Positions 12,857 through 25,623 of a stretch of 64,000 nt of DNA are shown in pieces. The notes under the pieces are model-generated. The model ran no database searches and was not told the origin of the DNA. It saw only the letters and a list, made by a program, of their open reading frames with translations. This stretch comes from Metopolophium dirhodum (taxonomy: Eukaryota > Arthropoda > Insecta > Hemiptera > Aphididae): assembly GCF_019925205.1 (NCBI RefSeq), contig NC_083568.1, positions 6,590,237 through 6,654,236 on the forward strand, read 5' to 3'. How positions within the stretch are numbered: position 1 is the first letter of the stretch; each line of letters starts with the position of its first letter. The translations under genes and the position numbers were made by a program.

Positions 12857-13389
12857 TTGTGGTGCGATGCTGGGAGGGTGTAACGTTATCGCGTGTGCGA
12901 ATAGTAATATATTTATAAGAAAATGTATGTTTTCTAACATCGGTAAACCCATTGATAAAACCATGCGTATTTCAATTTGACAGTAGAGAACCGACCGTCA
13001 TTAAAAGTAAAAAAAATACAAATTTAAAAATCATGGGACAAACTCAATAATAGATCAAATTTTCTAATAATAGAGATTGCTTCATGATAAAATATAAAAA
13101 TCGTTTCAAAACGATTTCAAATTGTCAGCGGTACGCTGTTAAACCAAAGTTGTCATATTTTTTCATTTTTGAAAAAAAAAAAAACAAAAATACAGTTTTT
13201 AAAAAAAAAAACTCAATATTCACTTGGATTTTATACTGTTTTAAATCTATGGTTTATACATGTTTAAAACAAGTTATAATAACCCTGGTTCAAACTGAAC
13301 GCTGCGAATTTTCATGACAAATATAGACTGCATATAACTACGTCTATAATAGCCGATTTGGTCTCAGCGACACGAGACCCTGTAGCAGG

Positions 13390-13539
13390 CAAGGGCTTAG
13401 CCAAGGGGGGGGGCAGGGTCACTTGCCAGCTATTGCATATTAATGTTTAACGACATTTTAAATCGGGATACGAATTTTAAAATACACTTGGTTGCCCCTA
13501 CCTCCTCCCCCCGATGAAATTATTCTAGCTACGCCCTTG
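13390..13539. mobile_element. hAT-like miniature inverted-repeat element
   Basis: The left end CAAGGGCTTAGCCAAGGGGG and the inverted right end CTAGCTACGCCCTTG form imperfect terminal repeats of the CAGTGGCGTAGCC type, followed inward by a G-run on the left and a C-run on the right. The same arrangement occurs at 27919-28226 and 62845-63233. CA-starting termini of this type are common in hAT-derived MITEs; the superfamily call is inference because no clean 8-bp duplication is visible. It has no coding capacity. Confidence 0.55.
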
Positions 13540-13874
13540 GCAACCGGTATAAACTGAAAAGTATGAACAGCTCATATCATTGAGTATGATCATTGGTCAC
13601 GGTGGTGTTCATCGTATTACAATAGTAATCTCGTATATTGTTCGACTGCTGCGCCTCTCGATACATACATATATAATATATTTCCGATGATAATTACTAA
13701 CAAGCGTCGTCGGTGCTAACTAGAAACAAAAAAAACTTCGATATAATAAATAAAAATGTTAAACGATCGCTCCTCGCGTTTATACCGACATACGTTTCAA
13801 TCCAAACATTGTGTCATATTATAGGTAGGTAGGTACTTGCAATTAAAGAGCTGCGCGGCTACTTTATAATAGAA

Positions 13875-13916
<42 letters not shown>

Positions 13917-14718
13917 CTATATACATCGCACAATATAATAACGATAATAATAATAATAATAATAACAATAATAATTTATTGGTCTCGGGTGGGCGAGACG
14001 GCGGCGACTTGGCCGGCGGATTAAATAATATTAATATCATTAAATATACGATTCGTACACATTTCCAACCCCCCCCCCCTCCCCCTCCTCGTCGACAATA
14101 CCTATTAATAGTATTATATATTATTGTGGTATAACAATGAACGCAGGTGAGTTGTTTCAATTTTTTTTTTTTTCATTTCTTAATTGATTTCATTTATTTA
14201 ATTAGATTTTTTTTTTTTTTTACCAACCTAACCATATTCTATTACTTATTGTATTATCCGTTTTAAAATAATATGGCAGTTCGGGTTTTTTTTTTTTTGT
14301 CGACCGGATGGTAAAACAGTTTTTTTCCTCACGAAACTGTTGGTTCCTTTGCCGCTGTCCATTCGTTAAAAATTAATAAACTGGAACACGCTTATCTTTT
14401 ATTTATCGCATTGGTCGACGCGCCTTTTTCGGAGGAGGAGCGACCGCCTGAAATGAAAAAACACAGACCGTATAATAACATGATAATATGTATAGTATAC
14501 ATTATGTAACACCACACTGTAGGCAGGTAAAGGTAAAAATATACGACCTATATATTTAGATACCAAAATCAATTAATAACGAACTCGTTTTACGCGGTCA
14601 CCCGTTGAAGGAAAATTCGACTCAAGTACCTATATAGTGACTACCTACCTTATTACTATTCTAGTTTTCTATTATAATGGAGACTGGTACAAACTATGGC
14701 GTTTTAAATAAATCAACC
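13540..14718. other. microsatellite-rich background
   Basis: The block holds ATT and AAT arrays, a C-run at about 14071-14090 and several poly(T) runs between 14160 and 14300. The 98-codon minus frame at 13864-14160 is a translation of these arrays. No gene is visible. Confidence 0.6.
13874..13913. repeat. (ATT)n microsatellite
   Basis: About 13 ATT units. A diverged AAT array follows at about 13944-13976. Confidence 0.9.
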
Positions 14719-15165
14719 TAAATCAGTTCATTTTACATTCGCACTTAAACTAGTATCTTGTCCAGAAGTAACTCTTCGCAGTGGTACTCCTCTACAGATC
14801 TCTCCTAAATCTAATTTGGACCTACGGCCTACGGTTATGGGGCAGTGGAAAAATCTCCAATCAAAATAAAATACAGAGGTTCCAAAATATCACACTGAGG
14901 AAAATTACCAATTTTCCACTATATATTGTATCTAATAATCATGCCCTACATAAAGACATACTCATGAATACCATACATGGGTAGGCCAAAAGTTACTATG
15001 GGCGGTTCCATCTACGCCTTAAACACTCACCCAAATCCACTTATTAAAAACTTAGTCACATAAGCCATCCAAGGAACCCTCCTCGTCGCCTTGGGCACAA
15101 ATCCTGCAGAGTCCGGCTAGTAAACAATCCTTAAACCAAAAAAAAAACAAAAAATTAATAAAAGA
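14719..15165 (+). mobile_element. 3' remnant of a Jockey-type LINE (broken reverse transcriptase end)
   Basis: Three frames carry pieces of the C-terminal part of a non-LTR reverse transcriptase in the correct order. From 14723 the frame reads SVHFTF...CPEVTL, matching the HxTFxxR...CPxVxLN block. From 14781 it reads LLYRSLLNLIWTYGLRLWGS...NKIQRFQNITLRKI, matching the Jockey LYKxILKPIWTYGIQLWG...IQRFQxKxLRxI block. After a stop at 14982 a frame gives SYYGRFHLRLKH, and one shift later THPNPLIKNLVT, the usual tail. The A-rich end (15135-15165) fits a LINE 3' terminus. The catalytic FADD region and everything upstream are missing, and frameshifts and stops show it is dead. No target-site duplication was secured. 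Confidence 0.85.
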
Positions 15166-16900
15166 TTAAAAGTGTCATAAATGAGTGTCTAAATGAGTGG
15201 TTTCTTCATTCAAATTGTTTATGTTTTGTTTTTTTTATATATCTCATTGTGCCTTCCGGTACAGATTGTGTATACATATTACGTAATAACAAATAATATA
15301 AAAAAAGAAATATTTTATCGAGTTTCATTTATTATGGGAAACCCAATATATATAAGTATAGAGGTATAATATCATGTATTTTTAAATTTTTATTCTGATT
15401 CAAAAACGTTTTCAGAAAATGCACATGTATAAATATCAAATACCGTACGCCGAATACCGATGGTTTATTATTTACAAAAGTATCTAAAATTTAGACAACC
15501 ATGGAGTACCTATACCTAACCGCGGCTGTATACGATACGAGGAACTAAAATTCGCCGAGTAGCCCCGCCGGCTGCCACTCATCCAATTCTCGTGTATACA
15601 TTTTAAATGTCCATAGATAAATCATCGAGTATTGGTTCAGCGGCTCGATATTTTGTAAATCAACATTTCTAAGACGGCATAATATAGTATTGAGAATACC
15701 TATTGTGATGCGCGGTGTTAAATTTAAATACTTGTTTCTAGCCGTCTAGTTATATTATAAAATGAGTGAAAAAAAAACCATCAAAACAATGACGTCGGCA
15801 AGGCAGTATAACATTTTTTCGATATTGTGTTCGTGTAAAAATTCAAGTCACGGAAGCAAAATAACAGGCCCATAAAATAAGTATCCTCCGTTATAAGAGT
15901 GCCCCATCAATATATTATGCAGTTATTTTGATGACAAGAATAATGAGTATCGAATGCGATGATGTATTTTATTAGGATCGCAATATCGTTATTTTGATTT
16001 TTTTACATTTAAAAAAAAAATTACGTCATAATCTTTATTTATCTCCGAAAACCTCTGCACTGAGCCTTGCCTGTATTATAAACTTTGTTTTGCGTATGCG
16101 CTACACACACATTTTGTATAAAAAAATTGTTCATATAATAATATCGTTACACGTTTTTTTTTTTTTTTTTTCCGTTGCAAATATTCATTTCATAAATAAC
16201 ATATTTGATGTAAACAATGTAGTTTTCTTTAGCGAAATATCGTTACAAAGCCAAAAGCAAATAGTATCATAAATCAAAATAATATTATGATAATAATAAT
16301 TCTCATATCCGACGACCTTAACATCAATAAGTGTCCTATGACTATAAATTCCTTTTATTTTCCAATGCGATCACAAGTCCGCGCGTGGGTAGTATTCTAT
16401 TGTGTTGCCATAATTCTTGATGATATGTACATCTTGTGTCTAAAAGTCCATAAAACAGATTTACGACAATGGCATTATCGATTGGGGTAAATGCGAATTC
16501 GGAACGCTGCGGAAAAGAAACCTAACGCGAGCAATGCCTAACCTGTATATAAATCTATACGTAGGTAAGTTCATATATTATTATAATATCGAGTTATTAT
16601 TTTATCGAACGTATTATAATATTATATATCGTTCGACTGTGTTGAAAAAATAAAATAAATTCTGTTTTTTATATCGATTCATTTCTGATTTTAATTGTGT
16701 TCTTTTATTTAGAGCCAAAACAATTTAAATAGTACCAATCTATATAGTTTGTTCTATATTTTTACGGAAAACTTTTCGATTTAAAATCCTTCTACCACTG
16801 TTATATTGTGTGGTATACCATAGGTACTCGTCGTTAATATCGTGTGTAGCTCTAGTAAGTACTTTTGTGTATTATTTACGTTGATTTTTTATAAGTATTT
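15166..16900. other. AT-rich background, nothing recognised
   Basis: The stretch has poly(T) and poly(A) runs and AATATTAT palindromes. A GTAAGT donor-like site at 16564 follows no coding-like sequence. No gene is visible. Confidence 0.5.
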
Positions 16901-17353
16901 ACTGGAAAATATTGTTGTTTATCATTACATGACGTGTATCCCTCATATGCAAGTTTACAACTTTTAAACGGTTCAATTTTTGTACGCAACGAGTACCATC
17001 GTCGTTGTTTAAATTCGAGAATATTTTATGTGTTTAGTGTTTACCGTTTACGGCGTAAGCAGCTTATACTTCGACATAGGTACCCACCTGTTTTTTTCTG
17101 TTTTGGCGGTCTCTCTTAAATTAAATTCTCCATTACATAATAAGTGTCTATTACGATCCCAAATTATTCGATTGTTTTTTGCACCTCGTTGGGAATTCCG
17201 ATCCGGACGACTCCAAAGTCCCAGACGGAGTTAAACAATGCCGAAATTCCATTGTAGCTTTATAGATTTGTCGGGCCAGATAGCCGTTTGGTCCGCCAAC
17301 CACATTAACAACCGTCCAGAGTGTATTATATTAGTTGTTAAAATCAGTGAAAA

Positions 17354-17377
17354 TGCAATCCGAGCAATTACAGTCGG
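17354..17377 (+). CDS. candidate first coding exon (8 codons) with strong splice donor
   Basis: An ATG in good context (GTGAAAATG) opens the frame MQSEQLQS, which meets CAGTCG|GTAAGT at 17377/17378, a near-ideal 5' splice site in phase 0. The 500 bases upstream (about 16900-17350) have ordinary composition and almost none of the microsatellites that fill the window, as expected for a 5' UTR or promoter. The downstream exon cannot be identified here; the intron would run rightwards. A competing frame from 17238 reads through the donor to a stop at 17423. The signal is attractive but short, so chance is quite possible and no function is offered. Confidence 0.22.
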
Positions 17378-17423
17378 TAAGTTTACGAAAAATAAACAAA
17401 ATGTAATAATAATGGTAAATTAA

Positions 17424-20329
17424 AAAAACATTATGTCATTCCGTTGGTCATTAAGTCACCTTTCGAGTCGTGTATGACCTTTGTATCGTTCCATTGTTAA
17501 GACAATGCCAAAAACCGCATCGGTGGTCTATACTCGGGAGCAACCGGTTGGAGAATCTTCATGTCTGGACACTCTTTAAAAAAAAATTATATTGTACTAA
17601 GTAGTCGTGACCAGCGAGAATCGTGAATTCCTCGTGTACGATATTTACAAGAAAACGAGACGAAGAGATAAACCAAAGGGAGGGACTTCGAGAGTGTTTA
17701 ATTAAATAATGATTTTTTTTTTTTAATTTTATCGTTTAAATTCTAGAAGTGCGATCGAATAAAACATCTGAGATACGATTTGACGTATTATTTCATTAAG
17801 GGACAAGAGACAATATTGATGTCGTAAAATGTGTCTATTTTGTTTGGTGATTGTCTAATTATTTTCAGGCCTAGAAAACGTTTTAAACAGACTTCATATT
17901 TGTTATATATATATATATATATATATATACAAATATGTGTGTGTGTGTGTAGTATAATATATAATTAATGTAATGAAATCATACTTTTCTAGAAGTTTCA
18001 AAAACTTTTTAGAACTCATGAATGTTGAGAAAACTTCTATACAGTATTTTTTTTTGCCTTTTCCATGAATCAAAAAAAAAAAAAAAAAAATCAAAAAAAA
18101 AAACATGTAACCTACATTTCAGAAGCATCTGGTAGTCAGTCGTTTCGTTTATTTAAATTACTACTTTCTGAAGGCGTTAGAAAAAAAAGTTAATGGTGCA
18201 CGGGTGGTAAAAGGGTTAGAAGTGGAAAAAAACTTTGACCAAACAAAACGTATATAGCGCGTAGGACATACGCGCAACAAACAATTACATTTTTTTTGCC
18301 TCCCGATCCGTTATTCAAAATAAATAATTATTATTAGAACGTCTGAAGTGATAATAAGAAATGGGACAGAAAAAAAATAAATTTCTACCCTTGGCGTCTT
18401 TTGTAGGTGGTGATTAGTAACAAACAACCGTTAACACCCCATACGCGGAGAACAAAAGGAGCCGGTCATATGTGCGGGCAACTATATTTATATTTTTTTT
18501 CCATATATAGCGAGCGACAGAAGAGTATTGAATACTGTTTTTTTTCTTTTTTAACGATCTCGTACTAATTTGAATTCAACCCCCGTGGTGAATATACACA
18601 GAACAGATTGTGTACAATTGGAAAGACGGGTTTCTCACATATAGCTTCAGTTTGGGGGTAAAAAGAACGTCTTGGTGTCTGTGTTTTTTTAGGTTCCATT
18701 TATATTCTGTATAGGACTGCAGGTTCATTTGACTGCGTAGGTACGTTCCGTATATTATAGAAACATAATATAATAATATTTATGGTATTTTTCATAATAC
18801 GAAATTATTTTAGGAATGTTTTTAACGATGCGAGAATTAAAGTTATTACAAGATAATAATATAATTATATTGTATGGATCTGTGTCTGCGCTTCTGTTTG
18901 ATATAATTATCATTCTTTGTGTACCAGCTATTCATTTGAACTTCGAACGGTTAGGTATCAAATAGGTGGTAATCGACTGAAAACTACGTCATATTAATTA
19001 GGTATACTTAAAGGTGATAAATGATGTTAAAAAAAATACAGATAATAGACAAGTTTCTATAGTGCTATTAAATAATGAATTAATAATAATGATCAGCCAT
19101 CTACCTGCATACTATTATGGTGTAAATTAAAGCCAAATAATATTATGCATACATGATAAGTAAGTAGGTACTAGATTATTGAGTACCATAATATTATGAT
19201 GATTATAAAAAGTAAGTTATTCCTAAAAACTAAAATATTGGAAAACCCGTCTCATATTGTATAGAGCAATTATTATTTTATTGTTTTAATTTAAAAAATT
19301 GCATTGCGTGTTCTATTATGTTGTATAATATGTACATATAGTAATTTAAAGAACGCATACTTAAAAAAATTCGTTTAAAATAAAATATAAATATCGTATT
19401 TGAATTTTAATTAAAATATGTAGATATATGTATATTATACTCTCGCGAGTTTAAGTCTCTGGCAGCCTTCGCCTCTAACTGGCTAGGAAAACATTTACAC
19501 GTCTATATATACTGCAACGGAACACTTGGCATGTCCAATTTTTTTTCTGCAGAAACCTTTTCTAAACGTTGCGAACATCCGTGTCGAGTGCAGCTACGAT
19601 AAGAACCAAAAAATGTCGTGTACGACTGCAGTCAGCAATACTATACATATTTTTTTTAAATGTAAGAGGCGTGGGTTCCAGCGATGTGCTCGGTTTCATT
19701 ATGCGGAGACCACTGTTAGTAGTCGATAATAACAATATTATAAAATAATATATTATTTTATTTTATTACATCATACTAATAATAATATTAAATTAATATT
19801 ATATACCGCCGCTGGTTTTTAATCTGTGCCCGATAAACTTCAGAATATTATTTACTCGGGACACCACCATGCAGCTGCATCGAGGCGTACTCGCTACATG
19901 CAGACATGCGGTGTAATTATTATAATAATAATCGTCCGACGACGTTTTGGTATTTTTCTTGTGCAAACACTGCAGCCCGCCGACGTCTGCGCCCCTCGTG
20001 TATATATATTTTATGATACAGTACGATAATAATAATTACGAACGCACATCTCTTCTTCCGCCCCGGGGTGATTTGTTTAAAGGTAGGCAGGTACACGTCT
20101 TATATAAATATAACATTATACAACTACTGAGCATAATACACACTTAATAATATTATACATGGGTATGAGATGCGTATGGAGGGTATATCGCGTGAGGTGT
20201 ATTACAGTGTGAAATCGAGATGAAAAAAGCGGGAAAGAGGATGTCGCTCTGCTGTACAGCGGGTTACAAGTTGGTCACCGTATAATGGATTGTATTAAAT
20301 TTGAATCATATCATTGTATACGAAAAACG
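17424..20329. other. AT-rich background
   Basis: The block has a (TA)n tract, a short (GT)n tract, poly(A)/poly(T) runs and ordinary AT-rich sequence. A 67-codon frame at 19526-19729 has no recognisable motif. No gene is supported. Confidence 0.5.
17904..17929. repeat. (TA)n microsatellite
   Basis: An uninterrupted TA run, followed shortly by (GT)n at 17936-17950. Confidence 0.9.
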
Positions 20330-20749
20330 ATTCTGAGCGGAGACGGTTTGTCGATCTGGATATTTTATATTGTTATCATAATATTTTATTATAGCCTGTA
20401 AGTTGAATAAATTAATATTATGTATTATAAATTACAGCAAAATAACTAAAATCATTATTTTAATTTTAATCCGTTTCTATGGTGTTAAACAAAGTGTTAG
20501 AAATTAAAATGCAATTTTTAGCGGTTTTTTTATACTTTGTCGGTGGTTTATTTCCTGTTTCATTAAATAAATATTGAGAAAATCGAAAAATTACCTCTCT
20601 AAAGTACCATCTTGATACAATTTGCAAAAAAAGATAAGATACTAAATGTTGAAATCGAAGAATTTCTTTTGGTAAAAAATTTGTATACAGGATAAAAAAA
20701 AAAAAAAAAACCATTCCAAAACCAATAGATCCCTCGCTCCGCTCAGAAT
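20330..20749. mobile_element. inverted-repeat element with ATTCTGAGCGGAG ends
   Basis: ATTCTGAGCGGAG at 20330-20342 is repeated exactly inverted at 20737-20749. About 390 bases of AT-rich sequence lie between, including an 82-codon minus frame with no known domain. A perfect 13-bp GC-containing inverted pair is unlikely by chance in this background, so a MITE or similar element is inferred. The true outer ends may lie a little beyond these arms, and no target-site duplication was fixed. Confidence 0.5.
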
Positions 20750-20839
20750 TTAAAAATTACGAAAAACAAAAAGTAAAATAAGAAATTATAGATCCATAGC
20801 AATTAGCAATGCAATCGTATTGTAATTTTATTTCCAGCG

Positions 20840-21830
20840 ATTTTTGCGGATGACCCGGCTGAGGCATTATACGACTGCACTTGTGTACGAAACGAACGAA
20901 CGAACCAATTGTAAACGGAGGGAATGGGGGGGGGGGGGGGGTGGGGGTGGTGTTCGCTACGAAGCCGAAAACCAACAAACAGACGTGTTAATTAAACGAA
21001 CATTAGCGGCGCGTAAAATAAGCAAAAACGAATCCGGACGACTGCGAGAGGGACGACGACGACACGTCGAGACGACGATGGCGTCGGGTCGTCGAAAACT
21101 GCGGCTCGGACGATAATAATATTGTCACGTACATTATCATTATTATTATTATTAATATCGTGGACGAGAAAAAATTATATTAAAATATTATTTCGATAAT
21201 CTCGGCGACACGGTTTTTTTTTTCCGCGTCGGCGGCGGTGTCGGTGCCGCCAGCAGTCGCGATGAGACGTGTCGGCCGACAGGACACCCGCTGCGAACAG
21301 TCGACGTAGAAGACCATACGACGACGCGTCTCGCGAGCGGACGGACGGGGCGAGTTGTGCGACGCGGCGGCGGTCGTTAAACGTTGATTAGAAAAAATAA
21401 TAATAAAAGCCAACGACTAAAATCGGAAAAAAAAAAAAACACCCGAAATACCGAAAAAAAAAAAAACATTACGACTGCTCGCGGTGCGTAATAGACGCCG
21501 CCGTCAATCGGACCGGCATCCTCTCGATGGTGGTGATATTTCCGCGGGCTCCGCAGAGTTACGACCTCACCGTCGTAACGATATTACACGCCCGTCGACG
21601 GACATTATAAACGTATAATAATATTAATATGACACACGCGGCCCCGGCCGTTGCAATAACAGTAAAATATTATATTTAAAAGCCTATATATTTTAAGATA
21701 ATATTATATTTATGTCGCTGCGAACGGCAACGGCGGCGCCGGGAGAAGGTTTTCGGACGGTTTTTTTTTTTTTTAATATTATTCGGGAAATTTATCGCGT
21801 CTCGTTTCGATTACGTCGTAGCGCGTAGGT
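20840..21830. other. CpG-rich block, possible promoter or 5' exon region
   Basis: This is a sharp compositional change from the AT-rich flanks: dense CpG, GAC/CGA repeats, and a G-run at about 20927-20942. A 90-codon plus frame (20844-21116) and a 77-codon minus frame (21180-21413) overlap the bias and have no family motifs. Short poly(A) runs at about 21425 and 21456 break the region. It could be the promoter and 5' UTR of a gene extending outside the visible evidence. No donor site with a convincing upstream frame was found. Confidence 0.35.
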
Positions 21831-22064
21831 ACATTATAATAATTATTATTGCCTACACACGTGAGTGAGTATGGTGAGGTGTACCTGTACCATTACAATC
21901 AAATATAATATTATATGCCTACGCCGCGCCGAATGCCACCCGGTGTTACTCGGATCTTCGGCAGCCGTCATTTGTTTTAATCGTTATTGCACGGGTGCCT
22001 ATGGCGTTATTATTTGGGTTTATGCGCGCGCCTTGACGTTTTAAACACTATTATCATCGTACAT

Positions 22065-22065
<1 letters not shown>

Positions 22066-22120
<55 letters not shown>
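22066..22120. repeat. (AC)n microsatellite
   Basis: 55 bp of uninterrupted AC dinucleotide. Confidence 0.95.
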
Positions 22121-22123
<3 letters not shown>

Positions 22124-22900
22124 TCCAATTGTATATTCAACCGGACTTGGCTCGGGAAAAAACGAACAAACGAAAAAAAACACGACGCTATATTAGGTGT
22201 ATCTAGATTTTAGTGTGAGTAGGTATAGCTCAGTCCGGGGACAAATCTGCAATCGGCGTATACCTAATACCTATAACTTTGTGAACCGAGTCGACTTGAG
22301 ATGTGCAATCCATGAGCTGTGACGGATCGTAGGTATACCAGCACTTTATACATTATTTTCGTACGTATGGTTCGTTTCATACGATCCCTAAACTAATGGA
22401 TCTAACAATGTATCCAAGAACAATTTGAAATGTTCGACAAAATCGATCGAGTATATAGGTTTATATTAACGATAATATGGACATCGCCTTTGTCGGACAT
22501 TTCACTAACGACAAACAACTGATTAAATATTATTTTATTTTATTTCAAAAAAAATCCAATAGCAACCCATTGCAGGGATAGTATGTAAGACATTTTTGTT
22601 TTTTAACTGTATCTATTTGATTTTCGCGAGAAAACACAAAATTCATGTGTGGGCCACCCTAAATGATTACAAAAAGCCATCAACGTCACACGACCATGCC
22701 TATGCTTGTTGTTCAAACATTATCAATGTGATAAAAAATAAAAACAAAATCCCGTGCAAATCGAATCGGTAGTTTCCGAAATAATCCGGCACACAACAAT
22801 GACACCTTGTTTATTAATATTATATACTTATATTGTGTGCGTACCATACATATTATTACATGTATTACATATAATAATGTGCAGGTATCTACCCTACGCA

Positions 22901-23199
22901 TAAGCGTGCGCACGGGGTAGTCGTGGTAGGCACTTGACTACTCTGCGAACTCCCCCCGGCCCCTCTCAATATTCAATATCTATTATTATTACGACAATTG
23001 ATAGTCAATCATAAAAAACTTTTTTACTATGGTAAATGTAGTTAAATTGGGTTACCCCCATCCAAATTAGTTTTTATAACTTCGGTGTGAGTATGAATAT
23101 TATAATATATTATATACAGGTACGTAATATGTGCGTGCGGTAATATGTCTTATGTACTTATGTATATGACTACCCTGCCAGAAATTCTGCGCACGCTTA
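22901..23199. mobile_element. inverted-repeat element with TAAGCGTGCGCA ends
   Basis: The left end reads TAAGCGTGCGCA then CGGGGTAGTC; the right end (23168-23199) inverted reads TAAGCGTGCGCAGAA then CAGGGTAGTC. The outer 12 bases match exactly and the inner GGGTAGTC match is offset by a small insertion in the right arm. About 240 bases of non-coding sequence lie between. This is a typical MITE layout. The superfamily is not clear and no target-site duplication was secured. Confidence 0.6.
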
Positions 23200-25102
23200 C
23201 GTATATTATACTGGGGTAGTCGTAGATCCGAAAATACCTATACAGATTAATTTAAGATCACCGCATAGATGCGGTCTATATATTATTATTTTACAATTGT
23301 GCTGTGGTTGAAATCAATTAATACGCGTCCGTAACGCGGCAATAATCGATATTATACAAACATGGCCGTCCATAATATACAACATTATTAAGTCCGTCTG
23401 AGTCGACGATGTGACAATTAATCCGCCGTACTGTATTGTTGTGCGAAATCGCTGAAATGGGCATAATATTGTATACCAACGAGAAGCGGAAACACAAGAA
23501 CGGAGAGCATCGCCAATGATATCATAGATTATCTAAATACTGTCATAATATAAATATTAGATAATAATATTATTGTACCTTGTCAAGAAATCGCACCAAG
23601 AGCGACAGCCGCGAATTGTTATGTAGAACGACAACCGTCCGCCTACCTAGTGAACGTCATAATATTTATGGTACAATAATATTGTTAATCGATTGACCGA
23701 TACCAAGGTTCTGATGAAAACAAATTAATAATAACAGATCATTGAACACCGACTCTTCATTGGTGTTTGTTTGTTTGAGTGTATACAAAGTCACTGGCGT
23801 GGGCCGTTGCGCGTTTTACGCCGCTCTTGCCACACTGAGTAAACTGATAAGGTTTTAGGATGTGTATTTATGTATTTGCTTATTTACTTGTTTATTTACG
23901 CCGGTCAATTTGTGTGTTACATTCGTTGTGCACCGAATTGGCATCAGACGACGACTGACACTATCCTCCACTACCTATATATAGACTTGTCACTGGTATG
24001 ATGGTTTCTCGACCAATTACCAATATTGATATTTTTTTTTCATATCATATTATACACTATTATACAATAATCTATGACGCGCGTTCTGCTCAAAAATAAT
24101 ATTTAACTAAATACGATAAAATACGTGGCATCGACAATCAATTAATTATAAATTATAATGTGGGTGTAGATCGCAGACGCAGCTATATTATCGAACGTAG
24201 AATTATTTGTGTAGGCACATCACACACGACTAAATATAATATTATCATTATAACACAAACGAGTGGCGTCTTGGAGATAAAACTATGAACAGTACACTGG
24301 ACAGCGATTACGCGGAGATCGCCAATAATTGTTTTTACGCGTGGTTTCGAACGACTCTTTCTTCTTCGCCACTCTGACAACGCAGCATAGTTTTGTGTCC
24401 ATATTAATTCTTATTGTATACGATCCTAAAATACTGCAAGTACCTATTATCATATTGTGACAACGCGTCGTCAATCGGATAAACGACGATCGATTCTTCG
24501 GTAGCGCTGTACTTTTTTTTTTTATATATTTTAAAAAACGAGATTTGTTTTTTTGTTCGTGTCTCGATCGTAATATTTTAAAAAACCTTTTACTTTATCA
24601 TAATATATTTCTTTTACACATTATATTGAAATGTAGATATTCATCGTATATAATATTATAATCGTCGTCTGCATGATGAACAGAATCGCATTAAAATAAC
24701 AGTCGTGAAAATACGTATACCTATAATACAGCCAGACTGCGCTAAGTGTTAAGACGACGAGATAATATTATTGGAACGCGTCTCACCGCCGAATAAAAAA
24801 AATATAACAATAAAATTATAATTTTAGTGTACAATTTTATCTAACACACAAAGTGACAAGTGGACGTGTATATCCCGAGACCGCTAGCTGTATATACTGC
24901 AGCATTTGTAGCGCACGGATATATATATATTGTATGTATATTCAAAGACTTTTAAATTTATAAAAGAAACTTCTCGCGGGCGCCGAACAACGGCACAGAC
25001 CGAATGTATATAAAATGCGAAGGCGAAACGTTTTATTATAATACACATCGGCTGCAGCACAGCGTCTTGCGGCGCGCTTATCAACCCCCAAATCCCTATA
25101 TA

Positions 25103-25140
<38 letters not shown>

Positions 25141-25623
25141 GTATAGTCTATCGGCTTTATCCTTCGCCGAAGCCTCTGCAGCAATCTATTTAATGCATTT
25201 GGACCGAAAACTTTCACACCCGACGACGACGACTGTTGCGAACACTATAGTGTTGCAGCACGCGTTCGATCAATCGGAAAATGGCGCAGACAAGTCGCGT
25301 GCACGAATGACATCACCCCCACCACCACCCCCCCCCCCCCCCAATTCGGTACCGCAATAGTGTTCGAACAACGAGCGCGTCGCGGAAAGAAGAGTTGTCT
25401 GACAATCGCTGTTTTCTTGGGGTTTCGAAAAACGTTCTTGTAAAATATTAATTCCCTTAAAAGTATATGAGGTCCCTAGGTCGTTCTTTTGCGCGTGCAT
25501 CCTTTAGCGAGATTTCAAAAATCGAGTCTTAAAAACTTTTGTGTGAAAAACGGTGATTCGTGTGACAAAAAATAACGCTCTGCACGAAACACATGACACA
25601 TAACACAATATTATTGTATACCG
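23200..25623. other. AT-rich background, no gene seen
   Basis: It contains AATATTAT palindromes, poly(T) runs near 24510, a (TA)n tract and, at 25321-25342, a C-run inside a short CpG patch. The frames present are short and unrecognised. Confidence 0.5.
25105..25134. repeat. (TA)n microsatellite
   Basis: A 30-bp TA run. Confidence 0.9.

Noticed and set aside
13820..13836. Possible interstitial telomere repeat (TAGGTAGGTAGG)
   Set aside because: The unit is TAGG, not the insect TTAGG, and there are only about three units.
13864..14160. 98-codon minus-strand frame with Leu and Asn runs
   Set aside because: Translation of (ATT)n and C-run tracts.
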